A stretch of DNA of 64,000 nucleotides from Dactylis glomerata (lineage: Eukaryota; Streptophyta; Magnoliopsida; Poales; Poaceae), in contig QXEO01002115.1 in NCBI GenBank assembly GCA_007115705.1, positions 2,263,340-2,327,339 on the forward strand. The letters are read 5' to 3'. Made by a program: the position numbers and the translations under genes. Below the pieces are notes generated by a model that was not told where the DNA came from, did not search any database, and saw only the letters and a program-made list of their open reading frames with translations. Every line of letters starts with the position of its first letter. The stretch's first letter is position 1. This document shows positions 35,813 through 46,286 of this stretch, one piece after another.

Positions 35813-37308
35813 GGTAAACAATTTTTCTCTAGGTTTGAATTTTTTTCCCACTTGTAGGTCACATAAAATGTCGTCACGCAAAGGTTTTGCATTTTTTCGA
35901 ATTTTTTTGAATTAGTTACGCCCGATTCGGGACCCGCATGAAATGACGGCGCACGAAAACTCCCGCTCGCGGCCAGGCGGTGCAGAGTCCCCCTTTTTTC
36001 CCTGATGTTTAGTGAAGAAATGACATGTTGCGGATCCAAATATGATTTTTAAAAAAAATCAGGAGGTTTACTTTTAAACGCTAAAGTGCAAAACCACCCC
36101 TGTTCTAGCAAAATCGGCAGGAACTTGCGCAAAATTCAAAAAATACCTCCGAAGGCTGCGCAACAAAATGAGAGCTGATATGTGTATCCCTAGGGTGTCT
36201 ACTATTTATGTGGGGTTTTTTTCCCAGCTTTTGATATCGCGTTTCGGTAGCCGCTTCACAAAAAAACCCTATTTCGGCACTCTAAAAATGGAAAAAGCCC
36301 TTTTTCTGGGACGAAACGAAAATCAGCCTCCGTGGTGTTCCTTTACATCCCAAGGGCCACGCGGGTATCCGATATGGCCTCGTTCCGACAAACTATGCCA
36401 TGCTTATGGCCGAATCTAGCTCATTTAACCTAGAAGTCATGCAACCTCGAACATGATAGGTCATTTCTGTGAAGGGACTTTCTGGTAAACAATTTTTCTC
36501 TAGGTTTGAATTTTTTTCCCGCTTGTAGGTCACATAAAATGACGTCACGCGAAGGTTTTGCATTTTTTCGATTTTTTTTGAATTAGTTACGCCCGATTCG
36601 GGACCCGCATGAAATGACGGCGCACGAAAACTCCCGCTCGCGGCCAGGCGGTGCGGAGTCCCCCTTTTTCTGTGATGTTTAGTGAAGAAATGACATGTTG
36701 CGGATCCAAAAATTATTTTTACAAAAAATCAGGAGGTCAACTTTTTAACGCTAAAGTGCAAAACCACCCCGATTCCAACGAAATCGGCAGGAACTTGCGC
36801 AAAATTCAAAAAATGTGTCCGAAGGCTACTACAACAAAACGAGAGCTGATATGTGTATCCCAGGGTGTCTACTATTTATGTGGGGTGTTTTACCCAGCTT
36901 TCAATATCGCGTTTCGGTAGCTGCTTCACAAAAAAAAACCCTATTTTGGCACTCTAAAAATGGAAAAAGCACTTTTTGTGGGACGAAACAAAAATCAGCC
37001 TCCGTGGCGTTCCTTTCTATCCCAAGGGCCACACGCGTGTCCGATATGGCCTTGTTCTGACAAACTATGCCTTGCTCATGGCCGAATCTAGCTCATTTAA
37101 CCTAAAAGTCACGCAACCTCGAACGTGATGGGTCATTTCTGTGAAGCGACTTTCTGATAAACAATTTTTCTCTAGGTTTGAATTTTTTTCCCGCTTCTAG
37201 GTCACATAAAATGATGCCATGCGAAGGTTATGAATTTTTTTGAATTAGTTACGCCCAATTCGGGACCCGCATGAAATGACGGCGCACGAAAACTCCCGCT
37301 CGCGGCCT
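35813..37308. repeat. ~671 bp tandem repeat interrupting the 327 bp array
   Basis: Units start GGTAAACAATTTTTCTCTAG at 35813, 36484 and, as GATAAAC, 37156 (spacing 671 and 672). The third is truncated after CGAAAACTCCCGCTCGCGGC. Ordered blocks such as AGGTCACATAAAATG, CGATTCGGGACCCGC, AAATCGGCAGGAACTTG, CTTCACAAAAAAAC and ACATGATAGGTCATTTCTG match the 662 bp units of CACTA A. Confidence 0.9.
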
Positions 37309-37870
37309 ACCCCCTAGATTTTTTTAAGTGTTATCGCATGTGTGTGAACAGGGTGATCATACCTCTGATAGCGATCTACCACACCTATCTACATATATTA
37401 TGGCCACATGATAGCTTTGGAGGGGGATTGCTACCCCCAAAGCCTGATCTACAGCGAAACCCTAGCCCGGTGCACCCGCGCGGTCTACCCCCCTAGATTT
37501 TTCCGGATGGCATCGCGGGGGTGGGCTAGTGTATTACTTTGGCTTTGATTAGGTCATATGTATGTGTAAAGCAAAGGTTTTGACATGCATAGCCCCCCGA
37601 AGCCCGGTCTACGGCAAAACCCTAGCCTGTCGTGGTCTACCCCTCAATTTTTCAAAGTGTTATCGCATATGTGCCAACGGGGTGGTCATACCTCTGAGAT
37701 AGCTCTACCACACCTATCTACATATATTATTGCCATATGATAGTTATAGAGGGGATTGCTATCCCCGAAGCGCAATGTACGGCGAAACCCTAGCCCGTTG
37801 CACCCGCCGCGGTCTACCCTCTATATTTTCAAAGTGTTATCACGATTTACACACCTCTTAGACAGGTCTA
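37309..37870. repeat. Distal, more diverged copies of the 327 bp monomer
   Basis: The 327 bp repeat resumes mid-monomer with CTACCCCCTAGATTTTT. GTTATCGC markers fall at about 37333 and 37662, with a partial at 37839. These copies differ more from the main array (TACATATATTATGG, GCCTGATCTACAGCG), as expected for the edge of an array. Confidence 0.88.
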
Positions 37871-38154
37871 CCATCTATCTACCCACCCAATCTATGGTGA
37901 AAACCTTGCGCGACCACCCCCGCGAGCCTGACCCCCACGCGTACACCTTATAATGGTGATTAAGGGGTCGGCTGGTGGGAGGACCCTTTTCTTTCTTAGT
38001 CGTAGTATCCGTGTTGTCTTCTTTCTTGTTTCTAGGCAGCGGTGCCATGGCGGTACATCATTGCTTAGAAATACTTTCCGGCTCCTTTCCTGCCACCGAG
38101 GCGTCTTCAGCGTCAACGTGGACCCATTGGTGCCATGGCGGTGGGGTGGTCAAG

Positions 38155-38370
38155 CTCAGGGCGCGTCCTCAGCCGATGTTCGAACGTCGAAGGCTCTTTA
38201 CCGTGTGTCAGCACATGGCAGTGATTCTTTGTTGTGCACTGGCGCACGGCAAAGGCCAAATGGCACGGCAAAGGCTCTTTGCCGTGTCTCCGTGCACGGC
38301 AAAGCTTATACGCGCATGGCAAAGCGTGGGACGCACGGCAAAGCGTGGGACACACGGCAAAGACCTCCAT
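38155..38370. repeat. Internal cluster of terminal-type ACGGCAAAG motifs in CACTA C
   Basis: Eight or more ACGGCAAAG / CTTTGCCGTG motifs as in the element's ends, but located 10 kb inside, just before the C-rich leader of TNP2. It probably marks the original inner edge of the left subterminal zone. Confidence 0.8.
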
Positions 38371-38389
38371 TATTGCCCATGCACACTCA

Positions 38390-39620
38390 GCGCCGCTCGA
38401 GCCTTATCCTCTCTTCTCACCCACTCTCTGCACCCCACCGCGTCCTACCTCCTCTCTGCGCCCCACCGTGTCGCCCGCCCTGCCGCCGCCCAGCCCTCCG
38501 CCGCCGCTGCCCAGCCCGTCGGCGCTCGGCCAGCTCAAGCCGCCACCGCCCCGCCACCCAGCTCACCCGCCCCGCCACCCAGCTCACCGCCCTGGCCGCC
38601 CAGCCACCCTGCTCGCCCGCCCTGCCGCTCAGCTCGCCTGCCCCGGCTGCCCAGCCACCCTGCTTGCCCACCCTGGCCGCCCAGCTTGCCCGCCCGCCGA
38701 GCCAGCAGCGCCCCGACCTCGGCCTGCCCTGCCTCCCACGCCCATGCATGCATATGAACAAGGTTAGTGTAGTGTAAAGTGTAAAGTGTAGTAGTGTAGT
38801 GGGATTTAGTGTAGTGTAGTATAAATGTAGTGTAAGATTTAGTGTAGTGTAGGATTTAGAAAATTTAGTGTAGTATAAATTTAGTAGTCAAATATTTTTT
38901 TTGGCACTTTAGTTCTTTATGGTGAAGTAATATTGTTATACCACTATTAAAAATTTGTGTTCACTTGCATGACTAATTGATTTTGTCGCTATGCAGGAGA
39001 TGCTTCGAGGTGGACACGGGGGGCATCGTCGCGGGGGTGTTTGACGGGGCGGCGGCGTTGGGGTGTTTGATGGGGCGGCGTCGCGGGGGGCGGAGCTTCT
39101 TCGACGACTCTCTCACGCGTCTAGGGTATAAATATTTCTCTCACATGTACCTAGGTTTTATTTTTGTGTCTAGATCACCGAGTATGTCGCGTTACCTAGG
39201 CGTCTATTCCCGACCGTAAGGGTTACGCGGATAAATATGCATTAGTGGTCTCGCATATTATGAACTGTAACTCTTACGGCATTTATTGGGACAGCCGGCG
39301 GATGCGTAGTTGAGTACGTTTTCCTTGTTCTACTCCGTTCCGAGATAGGATTTCGGCAGCACCTCCCGTTGTTCTCCGGATGCACATCCCTCTCGGCTAT
39401 TTGCTGAGACGTGTATCGGGAGAACATCGGGGAGGTGCTGCCAAAATTCTGTCTCGGATCGGGGTAGAGCAGGGAGAACGTACTCAATCTACGGATCCAG
39501 CGGCTGCTAGGAGCCCACCTAGTAGAGATTCAGGTTGATGCATGCGTAAAAAATAAAAATATGATGCATTTAATTCCGATTTGATATAAATGCTATGTTT
39601 CGTCTGTTTTGGTGCTGATT
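38390..39620 (+). other. Putative leader and introns of CACTA C TNP2
   Basis: 38397-38755 is C-rich (CCGCCCAGCCACCC-like) without credible coding. AACAAGGTTAGTGTAGTG at about 38760 could be a donor and CTATGCAGGAGATG at about 38993 an acceptor. Between them is a low-complexity GTGTAGTGTAGTATAAATGTAG tract. Further on lies the inverted repeat 39296-39503. Confidence 0.4.
39296..39503. repeat. Long imperfect inverted repeat upstream of TNP2
   Basis: Arm 1 (about 39296-39378) and arm 2 (about 39418-39503) are reverse complements over ~83 bp with scattered mismatches; both contain the block GGCAGCACCTCCC on one strand or the other, and GAGTACGTT/AACGTACTC. The loop is about 40 bp. A second, shorter inverted pair built on CCGTAAGGGTTAC / GTAACTCTTACGG lies at about 39218-39280. 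If transcribed in the TNP2 leader it would fold into a strong hairpin. Confidence 0.8.
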
Positions 39621-39625
39621 AGAGG

Positions 39626-41270
39626 ATGGATAATCGTGACTGGATGTACGATGACAGAATCAGTCAGTGCGATTATACTGAGGAATGGGGACAAAAGACC
39701 GAGCAGTTTGTCGACAGGGTGTTTGACATCCCTAGCAGACCTAGAACAGTTTGGTGCCCTTGTAGTAAGTGCGCTAACGGAAAGTCACAGGACAAGGAAA
39801 CTATGAGTACTCACCTGCTCAAGTTTGGGTTCACATCGTCCTACAAGACTTGGACTTTCCATGGAGAAAAGGCAAAGAAACGTGCTAGGAAGAAGGTGCG
39901 ACAGATTCAACCCAGGGAAGAATATGATACTGGGTTTGATCGGTGCTTAGAAAACTTGGCTAATGGTAATGTGCCTGAAAGCCCTCATGTAGAGGCGGAG
40001 ACACCTCAGGATGTGGAGACAGCTGAGGAGCCAGAGGAAAACACAAAGCAGTATTATGAGGCTCTATTTGCTTCGCAGAAACCCCTACATGAAAATACAG
40101 AGGTTACCCAACTAGATGCCATCGCTCGCCTTATGGCCTTTAAGTGCCACAGGAACTTGTGCAGAGATGGGTTTGATGAACTTCTGGTCGTCATTGGCAG
40201 CATTCTGTCGAAAGGGCACCTCTTGCCACAAAACTTCTACTATTTGACCAAATGGCTCAGTGACCTTAAGATGTCATGTTAGCAGATACACGCTTGTCCA
40301 AAGGGATGCATGCTATTCAGAGGGGAGCATGCTGACACAAATTATTGCATCAAATGCAAATCCTCTAGGTACTTTGAGGTTGACCCCAATGGTGATGGTC
40401 AGAAGAGGCAGACCACGATTGCCAAGAATATCCTCCGCTATCTTCCAGTTCTACCGAGGATCCAGCGGCTCTTCATGACCGAGGATACTGCCCAGCAGAT
40501 GAGGTGGGTCATAGAAGGAAACAGATACACCAACAAGATGATACATCCGTCGGATGGTAGTGCATCGAAGAACTTTGTCACGAAATATCCGCTAAAAGCC
40601 GGTGACCCGAGGAGCATAGCAGTTGCGATATCAACCGATGGGTTCAATCCATATGGCATGTCGGTTGTAGTATACAGTTGTTGGCCAGTGTTTGTTATTC
40701 CCATGAACCTCCCTCCTGGTGTCTGCCTGAGATCAGAGAACATGTTTGTGTCGATGATAATCCCAGGGCCGAAATACCCGGGTAAGAACATGAATGTGTA
40801 CCTGGAACGCTGGTGGATGACTTGCTTCGTGGCTGGGAAGGTCGCGGGATCCGAACATATGACGCATCAAAGAAGGAGTACTTTGATATGTATGTCTGGT
40901 ACAACACGTCCATGCATGACCTGCTAGCATGTGCTTTGTTCTGCGGGTGGTGTACACATGGGAAGTGGCCTTGCCCAGAGTGCAGGCAGGCTGTGACTTT
41001 CTTCTGGCTCGACAAGAGAGGCAAGTATTCCTGTTTTGATGAAGCTTGACAGTTCCTTGAGCAGAGTCATGAATACAGGAGTGATGTAAAGAGTTTCAAG
41101 AAAGGTCGTGTTGTGCATGACCCAAAGCCAATTATGAAGTCTGAAACGGAAATCAAGGCCGAGTTAGATGCTCTTCAGCCTAGGCCTGATGGGAATGGTT
41201 TCTTGGGATATGGGGAGACACACCAATGGACTCACAAGCCGTGCTTATGGAAGCTCCCTTACTTTGGGGG
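39626..41270 (+). pseudogene. CACTA TNP2 transposase, N-terminal half, decayed
   Basis: Starts MDNRDWMYDDRIS with the transposon-associated domain (CPCSKCANGK, TWTFHGE). An in-frame TAG lies at 40280-40282, just before IHACPKGCMLFRGE. The Transposase_21 region follows (LPRIQRLF, VAISTDGFNPYGM, IPGPKYPG). One base is missing at about 40811 (NMNVYLE then a frame change), after which DDLLRGWEGRG and HGKWPCPECRQ continue. A TGA lies at 41047-41049. The reading ends at WTHKPCLWKLPYF (about 41265), where a full TNP2 would go on to the DUF4218-type region; that half is deleted. The sequence then runs straight into a TNPA-like gene. Confidence 0.85.
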
Positions 41271-43260
41271 CTTACCATTTGAGGCTGACCCAAACCTAGT
41301 TTTTGAACCACCGGAGGAGGAGGAGTACGTTGCACATGAGGAGAGACTAGAGCCACGTGACAGGAAGCCGTATCAGCGTGGGAAAACACAGCTCCCCAAG
41401 CTAAAAACATGGTCCAGCAGCGATGTTGTTCTAGTGCCCGCTGGAAGGAGGTACATGCTACTTTTGACATTTCGTTATCGCAATTTTATCATTATCGAAA
41501 TTTTTATGACATACATACTAATTTTGCCCTTTCATTGTGCAGGTCGTTCAAGTTTGCCGACCCGACGAGGAAGCCAGGACGTGGCTACGCGAACATCCTT
41601 GGAGGCCTACTTAGGAAGTATTTCCATGGGCTTGTCAATCTCCCTAGTGGTGGCCGCGACGTAGCTTGGACTTGGCGGCACTACAGCTACGCGCCAGATC
41701 CTCATCGCAAGTACGAGAACATGCAGGAGGTGGTTGTACACAAATTCTAGGTATGTGACTTTTGACTTCTTAGCATTCAAACACTCCTTGGTTGACAATA
41801 GTTGCACTAATGTCCCTTGTTTTACCTATGTGCATGGTTGCAGCAATACTTCAAGAGGGCTGAGGGTCAGGAACGTGCGTGCGATCGTATCTTACAGATG
41901 CTGGCTACGAGTAGGGTGACTGAGATGCACTACGAGGCACGTGTTCAGTGCGTCCGCAACTGGCACGCCGACCGCAAAGTTTGGATGTCTAAGGACGATG
42001 CTCGGGAGACGCTCATGCAGCCGTGGCAGTACCAACAGGTATTTGCATTTATGTGTTATTGATTTCTTTATCACCATGTAGTTAATGTTGTAATAATGCG
42101 TGGGTCTATCTTGTGTATGTAGAACCCTCCTCAGTACATTGGCAACGACGAAGAGTGCAATCTGGCGATGGTCATGTGGTGGACATGCCCCCAGTACCTC
42201 AAGAAGCACGCGGCGGGCAAGCTGTCACGGGTAGAGATGCGAGGTGGATCACGTATCCTAGGCAGCCTCCCCCTCTCCCTTCACATGCAGGATGAGGTGA
42301 GCAAATAGTTCCTTAATTCTTTGGTTTCACGTTATACATTGTTAACTCCACAAGGGTTTTCCACTTCACTTAATTGCATGTTCTCTTTTGCAGAAAACAA
42401 AGACAGGAGTGACGCCAAACAAATTTGGCTTCATTCGAAAGATGAAGACCAGGAAGACGCCGCATCCTGAGACGGGGTCCATGTGGATCAATGAGCAAGC
42501 CGAGACCTAGTGTAACGTGTATGTCTCGAAGTTCAAGCAGAAGCACGGCGAGAGCTCCCAGCCAGAGACCGAGGACTTTGACGTTGAGGTTGCGGTGCTT
42601 GCGGGAGAAGGCATGAAGCATGGACGCCTATGGATTGGTGACGGGCTTGTCAACCCAAGGACCATTCCAAGTCTCCGCCAGATCCGTCATGGGCGTACGA
42701 GCGACCAGCCTCAGGTAGAGACCCGTCCACGGGCTTCGGATCTAGCTGTCGAGCGGTTACGGATATGTTCTTTCTCGGTCCTCTACGCTTTTTTACATGC
42801 TTTCCATTGCAATATTAATGACATCGCGACAACACAACGTAGGTGGAGATGGAAGAATCTTCCCGGAGATCACAAGAGGAGGCCCAGCAGCGGCAGGCAC
42901 TTCTGGAGCAGCAGCTTAGGGAGCAGCAGGTGACGCAGCAGATGGCCTAGCAGCTGACCCAGCAACATCAGATGATGAACTGGTTTATGAACCAGGCCGT
43001 TCTAGCTTCTCCACTGGGGAATTTTCCTACTCCTCCTTTCGCCTTCTCGTGGGTAAGTGGTTAACTTAATATCTCCATCTTATTTTCTCTTGTCTTAGGT
43101 CTAATCCACACATCAAATGCAGCAATAATAGCTGAACATGCCGAACATGCCGCTCATCCAGCCACCGCCACCGCCCGAGCAGAGTCCGACGACACCTCAC
43201 ACCGTCAACAATCCCAACATCATCCGGAACCTGACGCAGTTTCCATTTCCAGGTGAGTTC
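41271..43260 (+). pseudogene. TNPA-like CACTA gene (plant Ptta/En/Spm type), 5' end lost
   Basis: Exons read from the fusion point: up to about 41452 (PYQRGKTQLPK, VLVPAGRR), about 41543-41750 (FKFADPTRKPGRGY, FHGLVNLPSGGRDVAWTWRH), about 41844-42040 (YFKRAEGQERACDRIL), about 42121-42296 (YIGNDEECNLAMVMWW) and about 42394-42715 (TPNKFGFIRKMKTRKTPHPE, FKQKHGESSQPETEDF). Later exons with Gln- and Pro-rich sequence run to about 43255. Most introns look GT-AG. Broken by TAG at 41748-41750, where relatives have Trp, and by TAG at about 42508-42510. This family binds the CACTA subterminal motifs. Confidence 0.7.
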
Positions 43261-43312
43261 TCCTACACTTGTGCCCAACGAGCTTCTAGGTTGTAGAATG
43301 CCATGACACTTG

Positions 43313-43650
43313 TTCAATTCCATGCCACCATATTCAATATGCAAATTTTGAGCCATTACATGCCACCATGTTCAATTCTATATCAATATGCAAATTTTTA
43401 GCCATTACATGCCGCCATGTTCAATTCCATGTCAATATGCAAATTTTTAGCCAATACATGCTACCACGTTCAATTCTATGTCAATATGCAAATTTTTAGC
43501 CAATACATGCCACCGTGTTAAATTCCATGTCAATATGCAAATTTTTAGCCATTACATGCCACCATATTCAATTCCATGTCAATATGCAAATTTTTAGTTA
43601 TTACATGCCACCATGTTCAATTCTATGTCAATATGCAAATTTGTAGCCTA
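43313..43650. repeat. ~59 bp tandem repeat, about six units
   Basis: Units contain TTCAATTCCATGTCAATATG, CAAATTTTTAGCCATTACAT and GCCACCATG. It lies in an apparent intron near the end of the TNPA-like gene. Confidence 0.9.
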
Positions 43651-43801
43651 TATGCTCATCACTTGTTAAGAATGCTAATACTTGTTGAAAATGTAGGAGA
43701 AGGTCCAAGCAATGGAGAAGAGCAAGGTTGACGACATTATGCACTTGTAAGATGGACATAGACTTGTATCAACTCTAAGTACGGAGAAGGACCAAGCAAT
43801 G

Positions 43802-43965
43802 TTATATGCATGCATGTATGCATCTATTTGATATGTTTGATGTTTTGTGTGTTATATGCATGCATGTATGCATCTAATTGGTATATTTGATATATTTGTG
43901 TGTTATATGCCTGCATGTATGCATCTAATTGGTATGTTTGATGTATTTGTGGATATATGCATGTA
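43802..43965. repeat. ~50 bp tandem repeat, three units
   Basis: GTTATATGCATGCATGTATG followed by CATCTAATTGGTATGTTTGA recurs at about 43802, 43852 and 43902, with a partial fourth copy. It lies just after the end of the TNPA-like gene. Confidence 0.85.
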
Positions 43966-44064
43966 TTGGATGTGTTTGAGGTTATATATATGCATATATA
44001 TGTATTTGCAATTTTGAAATACAGAGAATTAAAGAAAAACAAATAAAACAGAAAATATTGTGGG

Positions 44065-44591
44065 TTCTTTGCCGTGCGCATACGCACGGCAAATGACCAT
44101 TTGGTCACTTTGCCGTGCGTATACGCACGGCAAAGAACCCACGTGGCACCCACCTGTGCGTCCTAGGAGCTGGCTAGGTATGCTGCCACGGCCTTTGTCG
44201 TGCGTGCTATACCGGGGGCACACGGCAAAGGGTCAGCGTCGACGCACGGCAACGCATGACGCACGGCAAAGATTTGGCCCACGGCAACGCCGTGACGCTC
44301 GGTAAAGGGCCCTAGCGCACGGCAAAGCCACCACGCACGGCAACGTCTCCGGCGCACGGCAACGTTTCCTTGCACGGCAAAGCGGCAATGCGCACGGCAA
44401 CGCTAGCTAGGCACGGCAAAGGCCTTTGCCGTACGTATATGGCACGACGCACAGCAAAGATCGCGTTGCTGTTCGTGACGTTACCGTGGGCTCTTTACCG
44501 AGCGTCGACGCACGGCAAAGGCTTTGCCGTGCGTTTCCTGCCCTTTGCCGTGCGAGCTCCATGCACGGCAACGCTTCTCTTTCCGGTAGTG
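44065..44591. repeat. Right subterminal CACGGCAAAG repeats of CACTA C
   Basis: About twenty CACGGCAAAG, CACGGCAACG and CTTTGCCGTGCG motifs in both orientations, ending in the terminal repeat. Confidence 0.88.
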
Positions 44592-46286
44592 CTCTCCGTC
44601 ACCTGGCTTCTGTTCACCTGGATGCGATCTGCCTCAGCTTGGGCTTATGCGTTTTCGTGTGATGCGATCTCTCCTCTCCCTCCGGGCTCGTTTCTCGTCC
44701 TTTTATAGACGCCAGGGGATAAGGATCCTGGCCGTTCTAAGCCAGCCATATCCTCCGTTTCTTGGGCGTCATGAACTTATCTTCACAACCTGCTGGACGG
44801 CGCGTACGCGATTTCCGTTTAGATTCTTATCTCTTCTGCTTCTAGAAGTTCATGGAAGAATTATCTGGTTGGGCCCGTGTCCAGGCTAACACGATTCACT
44901 ACTGGCCAACCCGGACTCTATGATCCCGAACCAAGCCGTCACGTGAGTCTTCTTGGCCGATCGATCGATAGGACGCACGTCAAGAGCTGGACTCGTGTAG
45001 GTGCAAAATTCATTAAGTGGCTTGTATTTGATATACCAGGTGCATGATTGCACTGTTGCACGAGGAGTACCTGCATATATAAAAAAAACACAATCATACA
45101 CGTATCTAGTAGTACTTGTGTACATGATTTTATTTTATTTTTTCCAATATCAAGCACAAGTATTTAAATGGTTCTTTGGTACAAAATCACGTCGAACAAA
45201 GGGTTAGGATAGCCGTCGACCCTTTGAGACATTCCTGGCAGGGCTCGTCCGTCTTTAGCGCGGAGGGAAAATGCCTCTGCTGGCCGGCTTCAGAAGGTAC
45301 ATGCGACTGCCGGCTTGAGGGGATAGGAGTAGAAGTTACATCCAGTGCCGGCTCGGGCGAGACCGGAGCCGGCATGCCTCTCCCTCACGAACCTTCGCAT
45401 GAACCTTGTTGCGGCTAGGGTGAACCTCCAAATCGCTGGCCTTAGCCATTTTCCTCACGGACGCCTTTGCAGATTTTGACTTCGATGCTTTTTTACTAGT
45501 CATGACGCAGCACCAACTGATCGGACAACCGGCAAAGGATTGGAGCCGGCCCTTTTTAAGGGCCAATTCCCTTTCCCCCTAGCCCCCGAGTTTTGGGGCA
45601 GCTGGAATTACAGCTGGCTTAAAACTAGCTCGTTCGCGTACTATGCCAACGCCGTGCGAGGCAGCTCTGGCTTCGAACCTCTTTGACGTGGCTACCCAGC
45701 CTAAGCACTGAAAGCCATGATCATCAACCACTTGCTGGCCTGCCTTAACCCGATTCCCTCAACTTTTTCCTTAATCTCCCCACCCTTCGGCCCTTCTACC
45801 CCCAACCGGCAGCCTGGTGCCGGTTGGTCTCCCTTGGGCCGGCAGCCGAATGCCGGTCTAGGGTGGGAGCGTGCCGCGGGGTGAGAAGTAGTACTTCGGT
45901 TTGTTGGGCACCCGGCTTGAGCTAGCCGGCGTATGGTCAACGAGCACTACCTTCAACGCTTAGTTGAGTGTTTCTTTTATCGTTTACGGTTTTTCCCTGC
46001 GGCTTTCCTTCGTATGTGGTCTGCCGGCTCCTATCCAGCTGGCTTCACAGAGCCGGGGGACAGAGGTTGGGCTCGAGACCTGTTCCATACATAGTACTCA
46101 TCCAGCTGATGGGGGTTCGATCGTTTTAGGGCAGCCGGCTGTAGCTCGGTGCTCGGAGCCGACTGCCAGTCAAGTGAATAGCGCGGGAAGCAAAAATACA
46201 TGAAGTGTTTTTCTCGGAGCCGGCTGTAACTAGCCATTCCGTTGTCCTTTATTCATTGACAAGTTTTCGGGGTACAAGCTTTTGCC
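44592..46286. other. Non-coding 3' part of Gypsy M, right piece
   Basis: Lies between CACTA C and the integrase stop. About 45005-45195 is unusually AT-rich for M and could be a further small insertion, but no ends are seen. A CCCTAGCCCCCGAGTTTTGG box at about 45577 resembles M's polypurine tract. A minus-strand frame from about 45505 (MTSKKASKSKSAKA) follows a CCTTAAAAAGGG box; it is too short and featureless to call. Confidence 0.45.

Larger units (their letters stand above)
27485..44591 (+). mobile_element. 17 kb CACTA transposon C with satellite-like interior
   Basis: The left end starts CACTACCAGAAAAAGAGG and the right end read inward starts CACTACCGGAAAGAGAAG. Subterminal regions (27500-27865 and 44065-44591) are dense in CACGGCAAAG and CTTTGCCGTG. 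The three flanking bases are TGC on the left and CTC on the right, so no clean target duplication is visible, and one end or flank may have mutated. Inside, left to right: a 327 bp tandem array, a 671 bp tandem array, another terminal-motif cluster, a C-rich leader, a long imperfect inverted repeat, remnants of TNP2 and a TNPA-like gene, and two short tandem arrays. Both genes are dead. Confidence 0.88.

Noticed and set aside
38417..38767. Proline- and glycine-rich frames around the C-rich leader
   Set aside because: Low-complexity C-rich DNA gives open frames on both strands; no conserved motif and poor start context.
27482..44594. Three-base target duplication for CACTA C
   Set aside because: The flanks are TGC and CTC. 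I could not find a match without moving an end, so none is claimed.
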